Shown here: one piece after another, positions 17,820 through 28,113 of the stretch
How positions within the stretch are numbered: the stretch's first letter is position 1
Layout: every line of letters begins with the position of its first letter
Source of the DNA: an uncultured Cellvibrionales bacterium
GTDB taxonomy: Bacteria > Pseudomonadota > Gammaproteobacteria > Pseudomonadales > Dasaniaceae
DNA length: 64,000 nt
Direction of reading: 5' to 3'
Assembly (NCBI GenBank): GCA_913019905.1
Contig: CAJVZD010000022.1
Location: forward strand, 1-64,000
Program-made: the position numbers and the translations under genes
Notes under the pieces: model-generated
Told to the model about the DNA's origin: nothing
Database searches by the model: none
The model's input: the letters and a program-made list of their open reading frames with translations, nothing else

Positions 17820-18266
17820 AAAATCCTTCCGTTAATATCGTGGGGCCGCCGAGCTGCGAATACGGTCATTAATTGCCGCACTAAGACCATTGTTGGAAGC
17901 TAGTGATTGGAAAGTGAGCGAAGGCAATTGAATCGCAATTTTTCTCATCAAGCAAGTGAAAAACTGAGATTAGAATAGCGCACCATCCGGCGCTTTCCAA
18001 ACGGTCTTTATTGCTGGTAGATTGAAGGCAAAAGTGCGATTGTATTTTCTATACTGCAAGGTTTGGAGTCTGAGCCTAATGAAATTTTGGCGGCTAAGCT
18101 GTCTCGGTTCGCCGTATGGGAACAGTTTAAGTTGAGACCGTTCCTTCTCGCTCAGGGAAGTTAGTGCGAGAAAATTGGCCCAGGAAAGTTAGACCAAAAA
18201 GTTAAGCTAAAAACGTTAGAAGAAATAATCTACACAACATAATTCAAATTATAAAAGAGAACAACA
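17820..18266. other. Intergenic region between divergent genes, no gene seen
   Basis: It separates the FAD oxidoreductase (minus) from the DUF1499 gene (plus) and must carry both promoters. The stretch 18120-18220 has several similar GAAAGTTAGA/AAAGTTAAGCTA-type words, but no clear symmetric operator. Confidence 0.5.
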
Positions 18267-18965
18267 ATGATTAAACTACTCAAACCACTCGCTATTCTAG
18301 CTGCTCTAGGTTTTCCAATCGCTGTAATTGGTTATCGACTGAGCCTGTTTCCGTTCCCAACTAGCTTTCAGATATTAACCTATACGGTCTATCTATCGCT
18401 TGTGGTGTTTTTCCTTAGTTTGGTGATGAGTTTTGTTAAGCGAAGCGAACCTGTCCTGGCAAAATCAGCAGGAATCGCTGCCATGATCGCGCTGTTGCCG
18501 TTAATAGGCTTAGGTTCTCAATTGTTTAGCGCAAGGTCTGTGCCCGAAATCCACAACATCTCGACCGATACCGTCAATCCACCAGCGTTTGATAAGGTAG
18601 TGGCTCTGCGCAGTGAGTACAATAATCCACTCGAATACGATGTTACAAAACTTGCAGAGATTCAATCTAAAGCCTATCCGAACGTAAAAACGCTCATGAC
18701 TGACCTTAGCGTTGCCGAAGCACATGCAAAAGCCGAGACTGTTGTAAAGTCAATGGGCTTAGAGCTAGTCAATTCAGACGCTGAAGCAGGGATTATTGAA
18801 GCGACAGAAACCACCACTATTTGGGGTTTCAAAGACGATATAGTGGTACGGATTGCTGAAAAAGGAGGGGAAACCGCGGTCGACCTGCGTTCAGTATCTC
18901 GTATCGGCAGAAGCGACTTAGGCGCTAATGCTAAGCGTATAGAGAAGTTTTTGGCTAATTTCTAA
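18267..18965 (+). CDS. DUF1499 family membrane-anchored protein
   Basis: A 232-residue protein. The first 95 residues hold three hydrophobic segments (LLKPLAILAALGFPIAVIGY, then TYTVYLSLVVFFLSLVM, then AGIAAMIALLPLIGLGS). The C-terminal 130 residues are a soluble DUF1499 domain with AFDKVVALRSEY, AYPNVKTLMTDLSVAEA and the end motif VDLRSVSRIGRSDLGANAKR. The DUF1499 role is unknown; the domain probably faces the periplasm. Monocistronic by position; an imperfect hairpin follows it. Confidence 0.85.
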   Translation: MIKLLKPLAILAALGFPIAVIGYRLSLFPFPTSFQILTYTVYLSLVVFFLSLVMSFVKRSEPVLAKSAGIAAMIALLPLIGLGSQLFSARSVPEIHNISTDTVNPPAFDKVVALRSEYNNPLEYDVTKLAEIQSKAYPNVKTLMTDLSVAEAHAKAETVVKSMGLELVNSDAEAGIIEATETTTIWGFKDDIVVRIAEKGGETAVDLRSVSRIGRSDLGANAKRIEKFLANF

Positions 18966-19374
18966 AAATCTTCGTCACTTATTGCGACGCAGTGTGTTTA
19001 CCCCTGTAATTCTTCTGGCAGTAGAATCTTAAAGAGAGGGTTGTGCGTAAAACCGCAACCCTCAATTCAGTACCGCATAACTAAAGAAGCTAATTGTAAG
19101 AATGTTCAAAGTGCTTTTCCCGGTCGAGACAATTATTGCACTGGTGGTTTAGAACACATCGTATACACCGTCAGAACGAACTTTTTTACTGCCAGACATA
19201 TCGATAGGACCAACGATATCGCACACTTGCTCATTCGCGGAAAACGTACCCATTTTACTTTTGGCACCTCATCAACGTTGGAACCTAACAACTACGTTCT
19301 GAACTACACGCTTTCCACATCGGTGGCCGGAGTTCAAGGTTAAGAGTCAAGAGTTTAAAGGTCAGAGTTCAGCC
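18966..19374. other. Gap after DUF1499 gene with an imperfect hairpin
   Basis: At 19036-19063, GAGGGTTG-T-GCG pairs with CGCAACCCTC around a short loop (one bulged base). It could end the DUF1499 transcript, but no T-run follows. A 100-codon plus-strand frame at 19041-19343 starts inside this hairpin and has no protein-like character; I do not call it. Confidence 0.45.
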
Positions 19375-19776
19375 CTACCTAGCCTGGTGTAAGATAACCG
19401 TTCTGGATCCACTGTGATGACGATGCTCCCACAAAAAAATCCCCTGCCAGGTACCAAGAGCCAGCTGTCCATCGACAATGGGAATGGATAACGAAGAGGC
19501 GGTGAGCGCCGATTTTATGTGGGCCGGCATATCATCGGCACCTTCCATAGTGTGTGTATAGATAGGATCATTTTCGGGAACCAGTCGATTGAGCCAATTT
19601 TCCAGATCTAACTTGGCGCTGGGATCATAGTTCTCCTGAATAAGCAGGCTGGCAGAGGTATGTTGTATATAAAGCGTACAAAGGCCCTCATCGTCACCCT
19701 CAATGGCATCGCAAACTGTCGCGGTGATGTCCTGTAGGCCCTGGCGATTAACATAAATACTGAGTTTTTTGATCAT
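19375..19776 (-). CDS. YjbQ/UPF0047 family protein
   Basis: A 133-residue protein of the YjbQ family, annotated in databases as secondary thiamine-phosphate synthase-like. Motifs: GLCTLYIQHTSASLLIQENYD, then a glutamate/histidine run in YTHTMEGADDMPAHIKSAL, and the end segment LALGTWQGIFLWEHRHHSGSR; the histidines form a metal site. It is full length, with GGAGG eight bases before the ATG. The physiological role is poorly known. No thiamine genes lie nearby. Confidence 0.9.
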   Translation of the reverse strand: MIKKLSIYVNRQGLQDITATVCDAIEGDDEGLCTLYIQHTSASLLIQENYDPSAKLDLENWLNRLVPENDPIYTHTMEGADDMPAHIKSALTASSLSIPIVDGQLALGTWQGIFLWEHRHHSGSRTVILHQAR

Positions 19777-20152
19777 TGCCTAAACCTCCGATATCAGTGG
19801 GACACGCTGTTAACGAACACATGTATGTTATCCGCCAATTTATATGTTGCCTATATTTTCAAACATTTCGCGCAATGAGACACTACCTGTATTAATCCCC
19901 ACGGATGACTCTAAGCAATACTTTTGGTATTGAGAAGTCAATTTTTGACATCAAAGGATGTCAAACTTTTAATCCCAAGCTGTGCTATTTCATTCTAAGA
20001 ACTCACGACTCCTATGATCCAGAGAAATACCAAACTCTAAATGGGCCCACACACTGGGTAGCCTTAACCGCTCAAGACTTGATCTCAAATTCGGCTTGAA
20101 ATACCGCTACTTCTAGATAGCCCACCGCAGGAAAAAAGTAGACGAGCGCAAC
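19777..20152. other. Intergenic gap, no gene supported
   Basis: A 64-codon plus-strand frame at 19905-20099 lacks a ribosome site and family resemblance. The gap lies upstream of YjbQ and downstream of the TonB receptor. Confidence 0.5.
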
Positions 20153-22279
20153 TTAAAAATGATACCGCATTTCGGCCATTATTTGTCGACTCGCAATAGG
20201 GAAGTCATTTGGAATGGCTATTGGAGAAGGTTCTAAGCCGTTAGAATTGAAAACGTTATTGACTATTAAAGCCAAGGAAGCGTTATTCGAAGGAATTTGA
20301 TAAGCCAATTTAATCGTTGCCAAATTATAATCTTCTAAATTCGAACGAGAGTCTCCACTTCCTCGCTCGCGATCGGCAATACGTTTAAAGCGTCCATGGG
20401 CGCTCCACTGATCGTTGAATTGCCACTCGACTGATAGGTGGAATTGCTCCATGGGATAGTCTATCGATTTTTCCGCTCCCTCGAAATCAATAGCCACCCA
20501 AGAATAATAGGCCCCCAAACGAAGCGCTGAGTTGAGCTGAGTCGTGAATTGAAACTCACCACCCCTACCTTGTTGTCTTCCAATATTCTGAGCAACCTGC
20601 TCTCCGCGACTTGGATCAAGTACAAACTCAATTAAGTCATCAGCTTTGTATCTAAACAAATCTAAGCTAACTAACCAATTATGTTTTGGTCGCCATTCGA
20701 TTACTAAATCAGTATTAGATATCTCCTCTTCTGTTAGATTAGGATTTCCCGTTGCGCTCGGATTATTTTTAAAAAAAAGTTCAGAAGCAGATGGAGCACT
20801 AAACGCCGTTCCATAGATGAGCTTTGCTGTCCAGTTATCATTATCTGTCCAGATAATGGCGCCGCGAGGATTAAAGGTGCCTCCAAAATCGGAGTAGTCA
20901 TCGTATCTTGTTCCTATATTGAGTGACCAATTATCATCCAATAGCCATTCTGTTTGTATCGACAAATAGCTTATATCTCGAGATGTATTTTTTCGATAAA
21001 TAAGTTCAGTACCAGTTACATTGGTTAATTCACCAGTCACTATTGACTCGCTTCCGTCCAATATTCCCGGGCCAAAATTCTTATCTTCACTCGCTGTTAA
21101 CTCTTGAGACTCAAAGCCTATCTCCGAACGTAGAGTCATTTTGCGGTTCAGCTGAGCCGTGTGGGTAAGGCTCGCGCTCCAAAGATCAATCTTTGACCCG
21201 GGCTTGCCGATGTAGCCGTCTGAGAAAAGTGTTACACCAACCGGTGTAGCAAAGTCGACATTGCCATCACTACCTATTGGCAATACCGAGCCAGGGGGAA
21301 AGATTGTATAGCTTGAGTGACCATCGTATTGTTGCAACGACGCGGTAAAATTTAAGTCGCCACCCAACAAATCCCTAAATGTTCGCTCGGCAGAAATTAA
21401 GTGATAGGTAGTATCCGTAAAACCCGTCGGGTCAAGAATTTGCGCGGCGCCGGAGCCAACGCCCGCATCTGAGCTTTCCCAGCGCCATAACGTCAACGAG
21501 AAATCGTTCGCTGAGTAATTCAATAGGATGTCGACGATTTCATTCCGAGTGTCCAGTGTAGCGGGGGCATGCGACGCATTGGTCGAAAAGATTTGGTCGA
21601 TGGCAACTTGTAAATCAGTATCAATCTTGCGTTCATTATCATCGTTATTGTGCATATAGCTCAAGGAAAATTCCAAGATCCCGAATCCGAGCTCTATGCT
21701 ATTTGCGATGTCGAAACTAAAGCCATCATAGCTCCCGGCCCGGACACTTATCGTTGCATTGTCCGATGAGTCAAGCTCCTTTGTTATTAAGTTGATCGCA
21801 CCACTAAACGCATCTGCGCCGTACACTACCGAGCCCGGCCCCTTGATAACTTCAATTCGTTTTATGCCTGCGAGGGATTTTCGGAAACCAAAGGAAGTAC
21901 TGCCGCCATTACTTCCTTTAATCGTTTGACCATCGATAAGAAGGTCAATTTTGTCATTAAATCCCGACTGCAAGCCGCGAACACCATACACATCCATATT
22001 CAGAGCTAGCTGCGATTGAGTCACGTGAAATCCGGGGATTGTTTCAATTAGTTCGTCGAGCCGTTCGATACCCATCGCTTGCCATTGCCATGGATAATAT
22101 ATAATTATACTTGCGGGAGATCGATTCAAGGTTTGTTCAAAGCCACTCGCCGTCCTAATTTCGACCTCAACCAATTCCTTTAGTGACATCTGAAATAGGT
22201 TGGTAACAGCGTCCGCTTTTGCATCGGCAGCCGCGAGTAAAAGACAGCAAAAAACCCACGAAAACTGTGGTTTTAGCAT
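20153..22279 (-). CDS. TonB-dependent outer-membrane receptor
   Basis: A 708-residue receptor with a signal peptide (FCCLLLAAADAKA), an N-terminal FQMSLKELVEVEIRTASGF segment typical of receptors of this kind, a plug domain with DVYGVRGLQSGFNDKIDLLI and the strong IKRIEVIKGPGSVVYGADAF motif, then a beta-barrel ending in the aromatic ...MAEMRYHF that marks an outer-membrane protein terminus. The plug has an unusual IIIYYPWQWQAMGIERL in place of the common SITVITREDI-type segment. The ligand is unknown; no siderophore or vitamin genes lie beside it. AAGGA precedes the ATG. Confidence 0.92.
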   Translation of the reverse strand: MLKPQFSWVFCCLLLAAADAKADAVTNLFQMSLKELVEVEIRTASGFEQTLNRSPASIIIYYPWQWQAMGIERLDELIETIPGFHVTQSQLALNMDVYGVRGLQSGFNDKIDLLIDGQTIKGSNGGSTSFGFRKSLAGIKRIEVIKGPGSVVYGADAFSGAINLITKELDSSDNATISVRAGSYDGFSFDIANSIELGFGILEFSLSYMHNNDDNERKIDTDLQVAIDQIFSTNASHAPATLDTRNEIVDILLNYSANDFSLTLWRWESSDAGVGSGAAQILDPTGFTDTTYHLISAERTFRDLLGGDLNFTASLQQYDGHSSYTIFPPGSVLPIGSDGNVDFATPVGVTLFSDGYIGKPGSKIDLWSASLTHTAQLNRKMTLRSEIGFESQELTASEDKNFGPGILDGSESIVTGELTNVTGTELIYRKNTSRDISYLSIQTEWLLDDNWSLNIGTRYDDYSDFGGTFNPRGAIIWTDNDNWTAKLIYGTAFSAPSASELFFKNNPSATGNPNLTEEEISNTDLVIEWRPKHNWLVSLDLFRYKADDLIEFVLDPSRGEQVAQNIGRQQGRGGEFQFTTQLNSALRLGAYYSWVAIDFEGAEKSIDYPMEQFHLSVEWQFNDQWSAHGRFKRIADRERGSGDSRSNLEDYNLATIKLAYQIPSNNASLALIVNNVFNSNGLEPSPIAIPNDFPIASRQIMAEMRYHF

Positions 22280-22976
22280 TCATTAGTTCCTTGATTAGTG
22301 TCTTTCAATGGTAGCGAATATATCGGGGAATGCCAATAATTGCTCGAAGCGCTCAACTATTATCGTGCTGAAATACTGCACCCCGTTACAGGGTTTTTAT
22401 CAGTTCGGAGGTATGCCACTCCGACATATTACGCGTACTAACGACAATGCGACACAACAGACGTTATGAGAACTTTCCAGTCAAAAACGGAGAATAGAAA
22501 GGACAGCATAGCCTTAAAGAAACGAATTCTTCGAACCGGAGACAAGCTAGTGCCTATCCATAAACTAACAAGCTCAGTCATTGCGAGCGTTAGCGCGGCA
22601 ATCTCATCCAGCATTGGCGCGGGCTGCGGGAGATTGCCGCGCTTCGCTCGCAATGACATCGTTGAAAACACCCATTTCTGGATGGGCACAAGCTAGACTC
22701 CCCGATGTGTTTTCTGTGTTTTGAGAGGGATGAGCGGCGATACTGCATGTTGCCAAAACCCTGTATGACCTGTTAGCACCAGAATACTGAGAATGGAAAA
22801 CAGGATTCTTTATTACGTCTAAAAGTCGGCAAAAACGTCAACGGACAATGAAGACTATTTCAGTTGGAGCTCTGCCGAGCTAAGGAACTCAACAGAGTTC
22901 CTATAACTAAATCTATCAATTCGGGTAGTCTAGTGGATTATTTAATACTACAGAGTAGCCCTTCTATAGATATCCA
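22280..22976. other. Long intergenic region containing MITE-like copy 2
   Basis: The part upstream of the TonB receptor (22280-22440) should hold its promoter. The middle holds the repeat element at 22550-22689. From 22690 to 22976 I see nothing beyond the 3' flank of the PQQ dehydrogenase. Confidence 0.6.
22550..22689. repeat. MITE-like inverted-repeat element, copy 2
   Basis: The left end GTGCCTATCCATAAA and right end TTTCTGGATGGGCAC are imperfect inverted repeats. The interior pairs GTCATTGCGAGCG with CGCTCGCAATGAC, and GCGGCAATCTC with GAGATTGCCGCG. Flanking CAAGCTAG occurs at both ends, a possible duplication of target sequence. No coding capacity. Confidence 0.8.
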
Positions 22977-25184
22977 CTACTCAGTGCCTTCCACCATACT
23001 GTCGACGAGTGACATTAGGTCGCCATCGGTACAATCACCACAACCACCGCGTGCAGGCATCTCACCCATACCGTTAATGGTAGTTTGATAAAGTTTTTCG
23101 ACACCTTCGCTAAGTCGGGGACGCCAGGCAGACAGGTCACCTTGTTTCGGCGCACCATGCACCGCATTTTCGTGGCAATTAGCGCAGATTTGACCGTATA
23201 GTTGAGCCACCCTAAGAGGGTTTGGACGGCGCAGATTATCTTCTGCGGTCAGTACTTTCTTTTCCATTTTGATCTTGCCACCAATAGCCAGGGAGATTAG
23301 CTTGGCATCAGTTGAGCCGCCTACTGCCACGCTGATGTATTGTTTACCATTAGCCATATAAGTCATTGGCGCACCGTTTGGAACGGCGGGTAGCTCAACT
23401 TCCCGAACCAATGCGCCGCTAGTTTTATCTAATGCTCTGAGGACCGGTTTGCCATTGTCACTGAGTGTTATAAAGAGTAGCGATTGGGTCACCAGTATAT
23501 GAGTAAAGCCCTGGTTGCCGACGGGACCAGGGTCTTTAATACCGGCGGCAATAATATTCTGCCTGGGACCTTCTCCGTTGGGCACCATCCAGCTATGCTC
23601 GCCGGTATTAAGATCAATGGCGGTAATACGGCCATAGGGCGGTTTAATAAGAGGAAGTCCTTGGGGCCCTCCCAAAAAGGTCATCGCCGATCGTTCATAT
23701 CGATATTCGGTTTTCGTCGGATCCAGCTCACCGAGTTTAAACATTGCCGGTAGTGTCATTGAGGGGATATAGATCGTTGCAGAAGTTGGATCTACCGCCG
23801 CGCCGGTCCAATTTGCAGCGCCACCATCCGACGGCAGAACCGCCGAACCTTTAAGAGACGGCGGGGTGAATAACGGACCTATTTCGAATTCCGAAATGAT
23901 CTTCACGGCTTCAGCTCGTAACTCTGGTGTGAAATCTATCAAGCTATCTTCAGTGATACCCTGCCGGTCAAAGGGCAGTGGCCTGGTCGGGAATGGCTGC
24001 GTGGGGGACGTCACCTCCCCTGGTACCGTCGACTGAGGCACTGGACGTTCCTCGATCGGCCAGATCGGCGTGCCCGTTACTCGGTCAAACACATAGATGT
24101 GGCCTTGTTTGGACACTTGGGCGACGGCTTTCACTGCTTTTCCGTCAACGACTATGTCGACAAGGTTGGGAGCGGCTGGCAAGTCGTAATCCCAGACGCC
24201 ATGGTGAACCATCTGAAAATGCCACACCCGCTTTCCGGTTGCAGCATCCAGACAAACCAGGCTTTCACTGAATAGATTATCGCCCAGCCGCTCCCCGCCA
24301 TAAAAATCATTGTTGGCGGTGCCAAAAGGCAAATAGACATAGCCAAGTTCAAGGTCTGCGCTCATCGATGTCCAGACATTAGCCGCTCCGGTGTCGATCC
24401 AATCCTCGTCTTTCCAGGTATCCGCGCCAAATTCACCAGCCTTGGGAACCGAATGAAATATCCAACGCATTTTTCCGGTTTTAAGATCGAAGCCGCGCAC
24501 GTGCCCCGGCGGCATCATGTCGCGTTTTGGCATCCGAAAACCATAGGCGGGTGAGTCTTGTACCACTGCTCCCATGACGATCACGTCGCCAACAATCATT
24601 GGCGCCGCCGTATTTGAATAGAGCTTGCGAATAACGGGGCGTCCCAGTCCTTTGGTTAAATCCACCCTGCCACCTTCTCCGAATTCTGGATCCGGTTTGC
24701 CGGTCCTGGCATCTAGTGACCACAAATAAGCATTGTTGGTACCCATCAAAATACGTGACTGATCACCGTTTTCATAATAGGACACCCCGCGATGATTAAA
24801 ACCGATATTGGCTGGACGGCCATCTTTCCAGGTTTCGGTATCAAAGGTCCAAATTTGCTTACCCGTTTCCGCATCGAGGGCAACAACACTGCCTAGAGAT
24901 GTACTCGTATAAAGAACATCACCCACTTTGATCGGTGTCGATTTGTATCCTGGAGGAACCAGACCAGGACGGAGTTTTATATCTGCATTGTCGACTGAAT
25001 CCCAAATCCAGCTAACGCCGAGGTCTTTGACGGTGTCTTTGTTTATTTGATCAAAGGGAGCATATTTAGTAGAAGCTGCGGAGCTGCCATAACGTGGCCA
25101 ATCACCTGAATCTGATTTCGCTAAGCTCATGGGGGCCGCGACTACAAAAGCTGCCGTTAACACCCAGCTAGTCAATGTCTTCAT
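22977..25184 (-). CDS. PQQ-dependent dehydrogenase with C-terminal cytochrome c domain
   Basis: A 735-residue periplasmic quinohemoprotein. The signal peptide is MKTLTSWVLTAAFVVAAPMS. The body is an eight-bladed PQQ propeller beginning DWPRYGSSAASTKYAPFDQI, with blade motifs such as VALDAETGKQIWTFDT, VRGFDLKTGKMRWIFH and LVCLDAATGKRVWHFQ. At the C-terminus is a heme c site, C667-ANC-H671, with a likely Met axial ligand in NGMGEMPARGG. It resembles membrane-type glucose/aldose or related alcohol dehydrogenases but lacks N-terminal membrane helices. Electrons would leave through its own heme. A disulfide-like GGCGDCTDGD follows near the end. The ATG at 25184 has GGAAAG upstream; an earlier in-frame start is less likely. 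No PQQ biosynthesis genes lie in the window. Confidence 0.93.
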   Translation of the reverse strand: MKTLTSWVLTAAFVVAAPMSLAKSDSGDWPRYGSSAASTKYAPFDQINKDTVKDLGVSWIWDSVDNADIKLRPGLVPPGYKSTPIKVGDVLYTSTSLGSVVALDAETGKQIWTFDTETWKDGRPANIGFNHRGVSYYENGDQSRILMGTNNAYLWSLDARTGKPDPEFGEGGRVDLTKGLGRPVIRKLYSNTAAPMIVGDVIVMGAVVQDSPAYGFRMPKRDMMPPGHVRGFDLKTGKMRWIFHSVPKAGEFGADTWKDEDWIDTGAANVWTSMSADLELGYVYLPFGTANNDFYGGERLGDNLFSESLVCLDAATGKRVWHFQMVHHGVWDYDLPAAPNLVDIVVDGKAVKAVAQVSKQGHIYVFDRVTGTPIWPIEERPVPQSTVPGEVTSPTQPFPTRPLPFDRQGITEDSLIDFTPELRAEAVKIISEFEIGPLFTPPSLKGSAVLPSDGGAANWTGAAVDPTSATIYIPSMTLPAMFKLGELDPTKTEYRYERSAMTFLGGPQGLPLIKPPYGRITAIDLNTGEHSWMVPNGEGPRQNIIAAGIKDPGPVGNQGFTHILVTQSLLFITLSDNGKPVLRALDKTSGALVREVELPAVPNGAPMTYMANGKQYISVAVGGSTDAKLISLAIGGKIKMEKKVLTAEDNLRRPNPLRVAQLYGQICANCHENAVHGAPKQGDLSAWRPRLSEGVEKLYQTTINGMGEMPARGGCGDCTDGDLMSLVDSMVEGTE

Positions 25185-25507
25185 ATTGCTTTCCTTTTTT
25201 ATTCTATTCTCGAATGCGGGATTTATTTCATGGATAATGCTTAGCCTAAAAATGTGTATTGCCGCTGATATAGTCAATCGTGATGGGGATTGTACGCAAC
25301 TGGAATGTCAACTTGCAAAGAATGCAGGTTAACAATCGTTTACATAGCCCTATTTTGCTTCTATATATAGATTCATCGGAGCCAGATCCCCATTGATTAG
25401 CATACGCTGACGGGGTACAGTCCGATAAAGTACAAGGGCTGCACTCTGCTCCGCCTCTGGGCCGGTTGTGGCTTCGTAAATATGTTGATAATGGAAAAGA
25501 GCTTCTT
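25185..25507. other. Divergent promoter region between PQQ dehydrogenase and mltD
   Basis: No gene is supported here. It must hold promoters in both directions; I see no strong symmetric operator. Confidence 0.5.
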
Positions 25508-27478
25508 ATGGGCACCCGATTTTTCACTTTAGTGCAACGAACATGTTTGTGCATGACTTTCGTGCTTGCGGCGACCACCAGCGCTGAAGATCTGTTTCCC
25601 CGCCCTTCAGAACTGCAAGCCGACATCAATTTTTGGGTTAAGGTCTACACGGAAATAGACACCAGCAGTGGTTTTATCCACGACGCGGATGATGTCTCAG
25701 TCATCTACGAAACATTGCAACTAACCGGTAATTATCGCGCCGAAAAAAAGCAATTAAAGGCAGCGGTAGCTCGTCATTCAGCTACCCTCAGGCATTTGGC
25801 TGCCAACCCATCGCAGCAACTCAACGCAGAGCAGCAGCGGGTCCAGTTGCTGTGGGGTAAATCGGCGAGCAGTGCGCGTTTGCGCAAAGCGGCCGATAGT
25901 GTGCGCTTTCAGAGAGGGCAATCAAATCGCTTCAGGCAAGGCCTGGTTAGATCCGGCGAGTGGAATACCTACATTGACTCGGTGTTGGCGGATAGAGGAT
26001 TGCCGCCTGAGCTCGCGATTCTTCCTCACGTGGAGTCCTCCTTTAACCCCAAGGCATACTCCAGTGCGGGCGCTGCGGGTATTTGGCAGTTTACCCGCTC
26101 AACCGGTCGGCGCTACCTCCAGGTGGATTACGTGGTGGACGAACGCATGGATCCATTCGCCGCTACCGTGGCCGCGGCACAGTTACTGGAACACAACCGT
26201 CAGCTCACGGGCACCTGGCCATTGGCCCTGACGGCCTATAATCACGGCGCCTCCAGCATGCGGCGCGCCAGTGCACAGCTGGGTACAACCGACATCACTA
26301 CCATCCTACGCAATTACAAGGGACGTTCATTCGGCTTCGCATCGCGCAATTTTTACCTGTCATTTCTGGCAGCACTGGAGGTGAGCTCTAACACTGAGCG
26401 CTACTTCGCACCTTTCAAGAGTGCCGGCCCCATTCCCTACGCCGAGGTAGAGCTACCGGACTACCTGTTGGTTGATTCTTTTGCCAAGGCCTTCAATACC
26501 GATCTCGACTTACTCAAGCAACATAACCGCGCCTTACTCGAGCCCATATGGCGCAAAAAAAAGCGCATCCCACAGGGTTTCACCATGCGTGTTCCCAGAG
26601 ATCGTATCGTCGGCAGCCCTGCACAGCTGTTGGCGGCGATTCCAGCGGAAGAACGATTTTCAGAACAAACACCCGATCTGTTCCATACCGTAGTGCGGGG
26701 TGACACCGTGTCAGAAATCGCCACCCGTTACGGCCACAACATCCGGGATGTAGCCAGCATGAACGGACTCAACCGGCGCTACCAAATACGTATTGGGCAA
26801 GTGCTGAAACTTCCGTTGGAAGGCTCGATAGTGGTGGCTGTCAGTACTCCCAGCTCGACGCAGGCAGTGGCTGCCACTACCAAAACTCCACCGCAGCCGA
26901 GCACTGTATCGACGGGGATCTCCGAGGAAGCAATTGTCTATGATACCGCTCATACGCCGGCACAAGAAGCCTCGATGGCGCAGACAGAATCCAGTGCTGG
27001 AAACATGGCCGGAGAGTTAACACAGGGTGGGAGCGGGTTGGAGTTACTGGCCGATCCGAGTAACTACACCGTGGCAGCGGACCAGAGCATTGAGGTACAG
27101 GCGTCAGAAACCCTTGGGCACTATGCGGAATGGCTCGACGTCAGAGCGAGTAAATTGCGACAACTAAGCGCTCGACGGTTCGGTCGACCGGTGGTGGTTG
27201 GGCATCGATTGAAACTGGATTTTTCACAGGTAAGCCCACAAGAGTTTGAACGCAGACGAATCGCCTATCAGAGTGATCTGCAGCAGACCTTTTTTATGGC
27301 CTGGCATATCCGCGCAACACACAAGCATGTTATCGCCCAGGGAGAGTCACTCTGGGCCCTTACCCGGCAGCAATACAAGGTACCGATGTGGCTATTACGA
27401 CAATACAACCCCGATCTGGATCCTGATCGGCTGCATCCGGGTATGGTGATTGTCATCCCAGAGTTGGTAAAAGCCTGA
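25508..27478 (+). CDS. mltD: Membrane-bound lytic murein transglycosylase D
   Basis: A 656-residue cell-wall enzyme that cuts the glycan strand to form 1,6-anhydro-MurNAc. It has an N-terminal signal-type segment (CLCMTFVLAATTSA), then a lysozyme-like SLT domain with catalytic E176 in LPHVESSFNPKAYSSAGAAG and GIWQFTRSTGRRY, and LTAYNHGASSMRRA. A LysM repeat follows (FHTVVRGDTVSEIATRYG...), a less conserved middle LysM-like segment, and a last LysM at the very end (HVIAQGESLWALTRQQY). The protein lacks an obvious lipobox at the preferred start (ATG at 25508); a TTG 14 codons earlier is possible. gloB and rnhA, its common neighbours, are absent. Confidence 0.93.
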   Translation: MGTRFFTLVQRTCLCMTFVLAATTSAEDLFPRPSELQADINFWVKVYTEIDTSSGFIHDADDVSVIYETLQLTGNYRAEKKQLKAAVARHSATLRHLAANPSQQLNAEQQRVQLLWGKSASSARLRKAADSVRFQRGQSNRFRQGLVRSGEWNTYIDSVLADRGLPPELAILPHVESSFNPKAYSSAGAAGIWQFTRSTGRRYLQVDYVVDERMDPFAATVAAAQLLEHNRQLTGTWPLALTAYNHGASSMRRASAQLGTTDITTILRNYKGRSFGFASRNFYLSFLAALEVSSNTERYFAPFKSAGPIPYAEVELPDYLLVDSFAKAFNTDLDLLKQHNRALLEPIWRKKKRIPQGFTMRVPRDRIVGSPAQLLAAIPAEERFSEQTPDLFHTVVRGDTVSEIATRYGHNIRDVASMNGLNRRYQIRIGQVLKLPLEGSIVVAVSTPSSTQAVAATTKTPPQPSTVSTGISEEAIVYDTAHTPAQEASMAQTESSAGNMAGELTQGGSGLELLADPSNYTVAADQSIEVQASETLGHYAEWLDVRASKLRQLSARRFGRPVVVGHRLKLDFSQVSPQEFERRRIAYQSDLQQTFFMAWHIRATHKHVIAQGESLWALTRQQYKVPMWLLRQYNPDLDPDRLHPGMVIVIPELVKA

Positions 27479-27624
27479 CAGGTATTTACGCTGCGTTCCA
27501 AACCGTTCGCAACATCAAAATTTAGTTGGGTTACCGCTAGCGCTTCAACAACAATAAGTTTGGGTAGTTGTACGGGTTCAGCAGAAGTTCGCTACGTTAA
27601 TTCGAGTATATTCTTGGGGGATTC

Positions 27625-28029
27625 GTGATAGGCATTGTTATGCAATGGGGAGCCATTACAGTCGAATTTATAGGGCTTATGCTCATTACAGTTGAACTCT
27701 ATTTCCCAAACTTATCGGAGACACTAAAAAAGATTTTTGAAGACACTCAACCTAGATTCATGAAAAGGCCTGTAATCTGGGTTGGAAGTTACATCGTATT
27801 TTGGATTGTTGTTGTGTCGCTAATATCTATAGGGGATGGGTCTTTAAGTATTGTAGCAAATCTACTATTTACTTTTGTCACTGTGTTAACTTTGGTATTA
27901 GTTGGAATCAGTAGACTATTGGTGCGGCTCGGCGTCGTTTTGGGCAGAGGGAATTCTGTCGGAGGGGTCGGTCTTGTGCTGGCTTTGGTCGGCTTTTCGA
28001 TTGAACTCTTACAGTTAGTATTAAATTAA
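27625..28029 (+). CDS. Small integral membrane protein of unknown function
   Basis: A 134-residue hydrophobic protein with about three to four membrane segments (ITVEFIGLMLITVELYF, VIWVGSYIVFWIVVVSLISI, LLFTFVTVLTLVLVGISRLL and the C-terminal VGLVLALVGFSIELLQL). It starts with GTG preceded by GGGGGA. I do not recognise a family. It sits between mltD and another small gene on the same strand, 146 and 84 bases away. Confidence 0.65.
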   Translation: MIGIVMQWGAITVEFIGLMLITVELYFPNLSETLKKIFEDTQPRFMKRPVIWVGSYIVFWIVVVSLISIGDGSLSIVANLLFTFVTVLTLVLVGISRLLVRLGVVLGRGNSVGGVGLVLALVGFSIELLQLVLN

Positions 28030-28113
28030 TATTTCGCGCGTTATCAAGAAAACAAACCCTCACATAACAAGTGTTAACCAAACAAACAGGTATCCCCAAC
28101 TAGGAAAATCATC

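Noticed and set aside
19041-19343. 100-codon plus-strand frame
   Set aside because: Starts inside a hairpin that looks like a transcript end; composition is not protein-like.
19905-20099. 64-codon plus-strand frame
   Set aside because: No ribosome site, no family and no partner.
22438-22689. Minus-strand 83-codon frame across MITE copy 2
   Set aside because: It lies within a non-coding hairpin repeat; such frames are common false calls on these elements.
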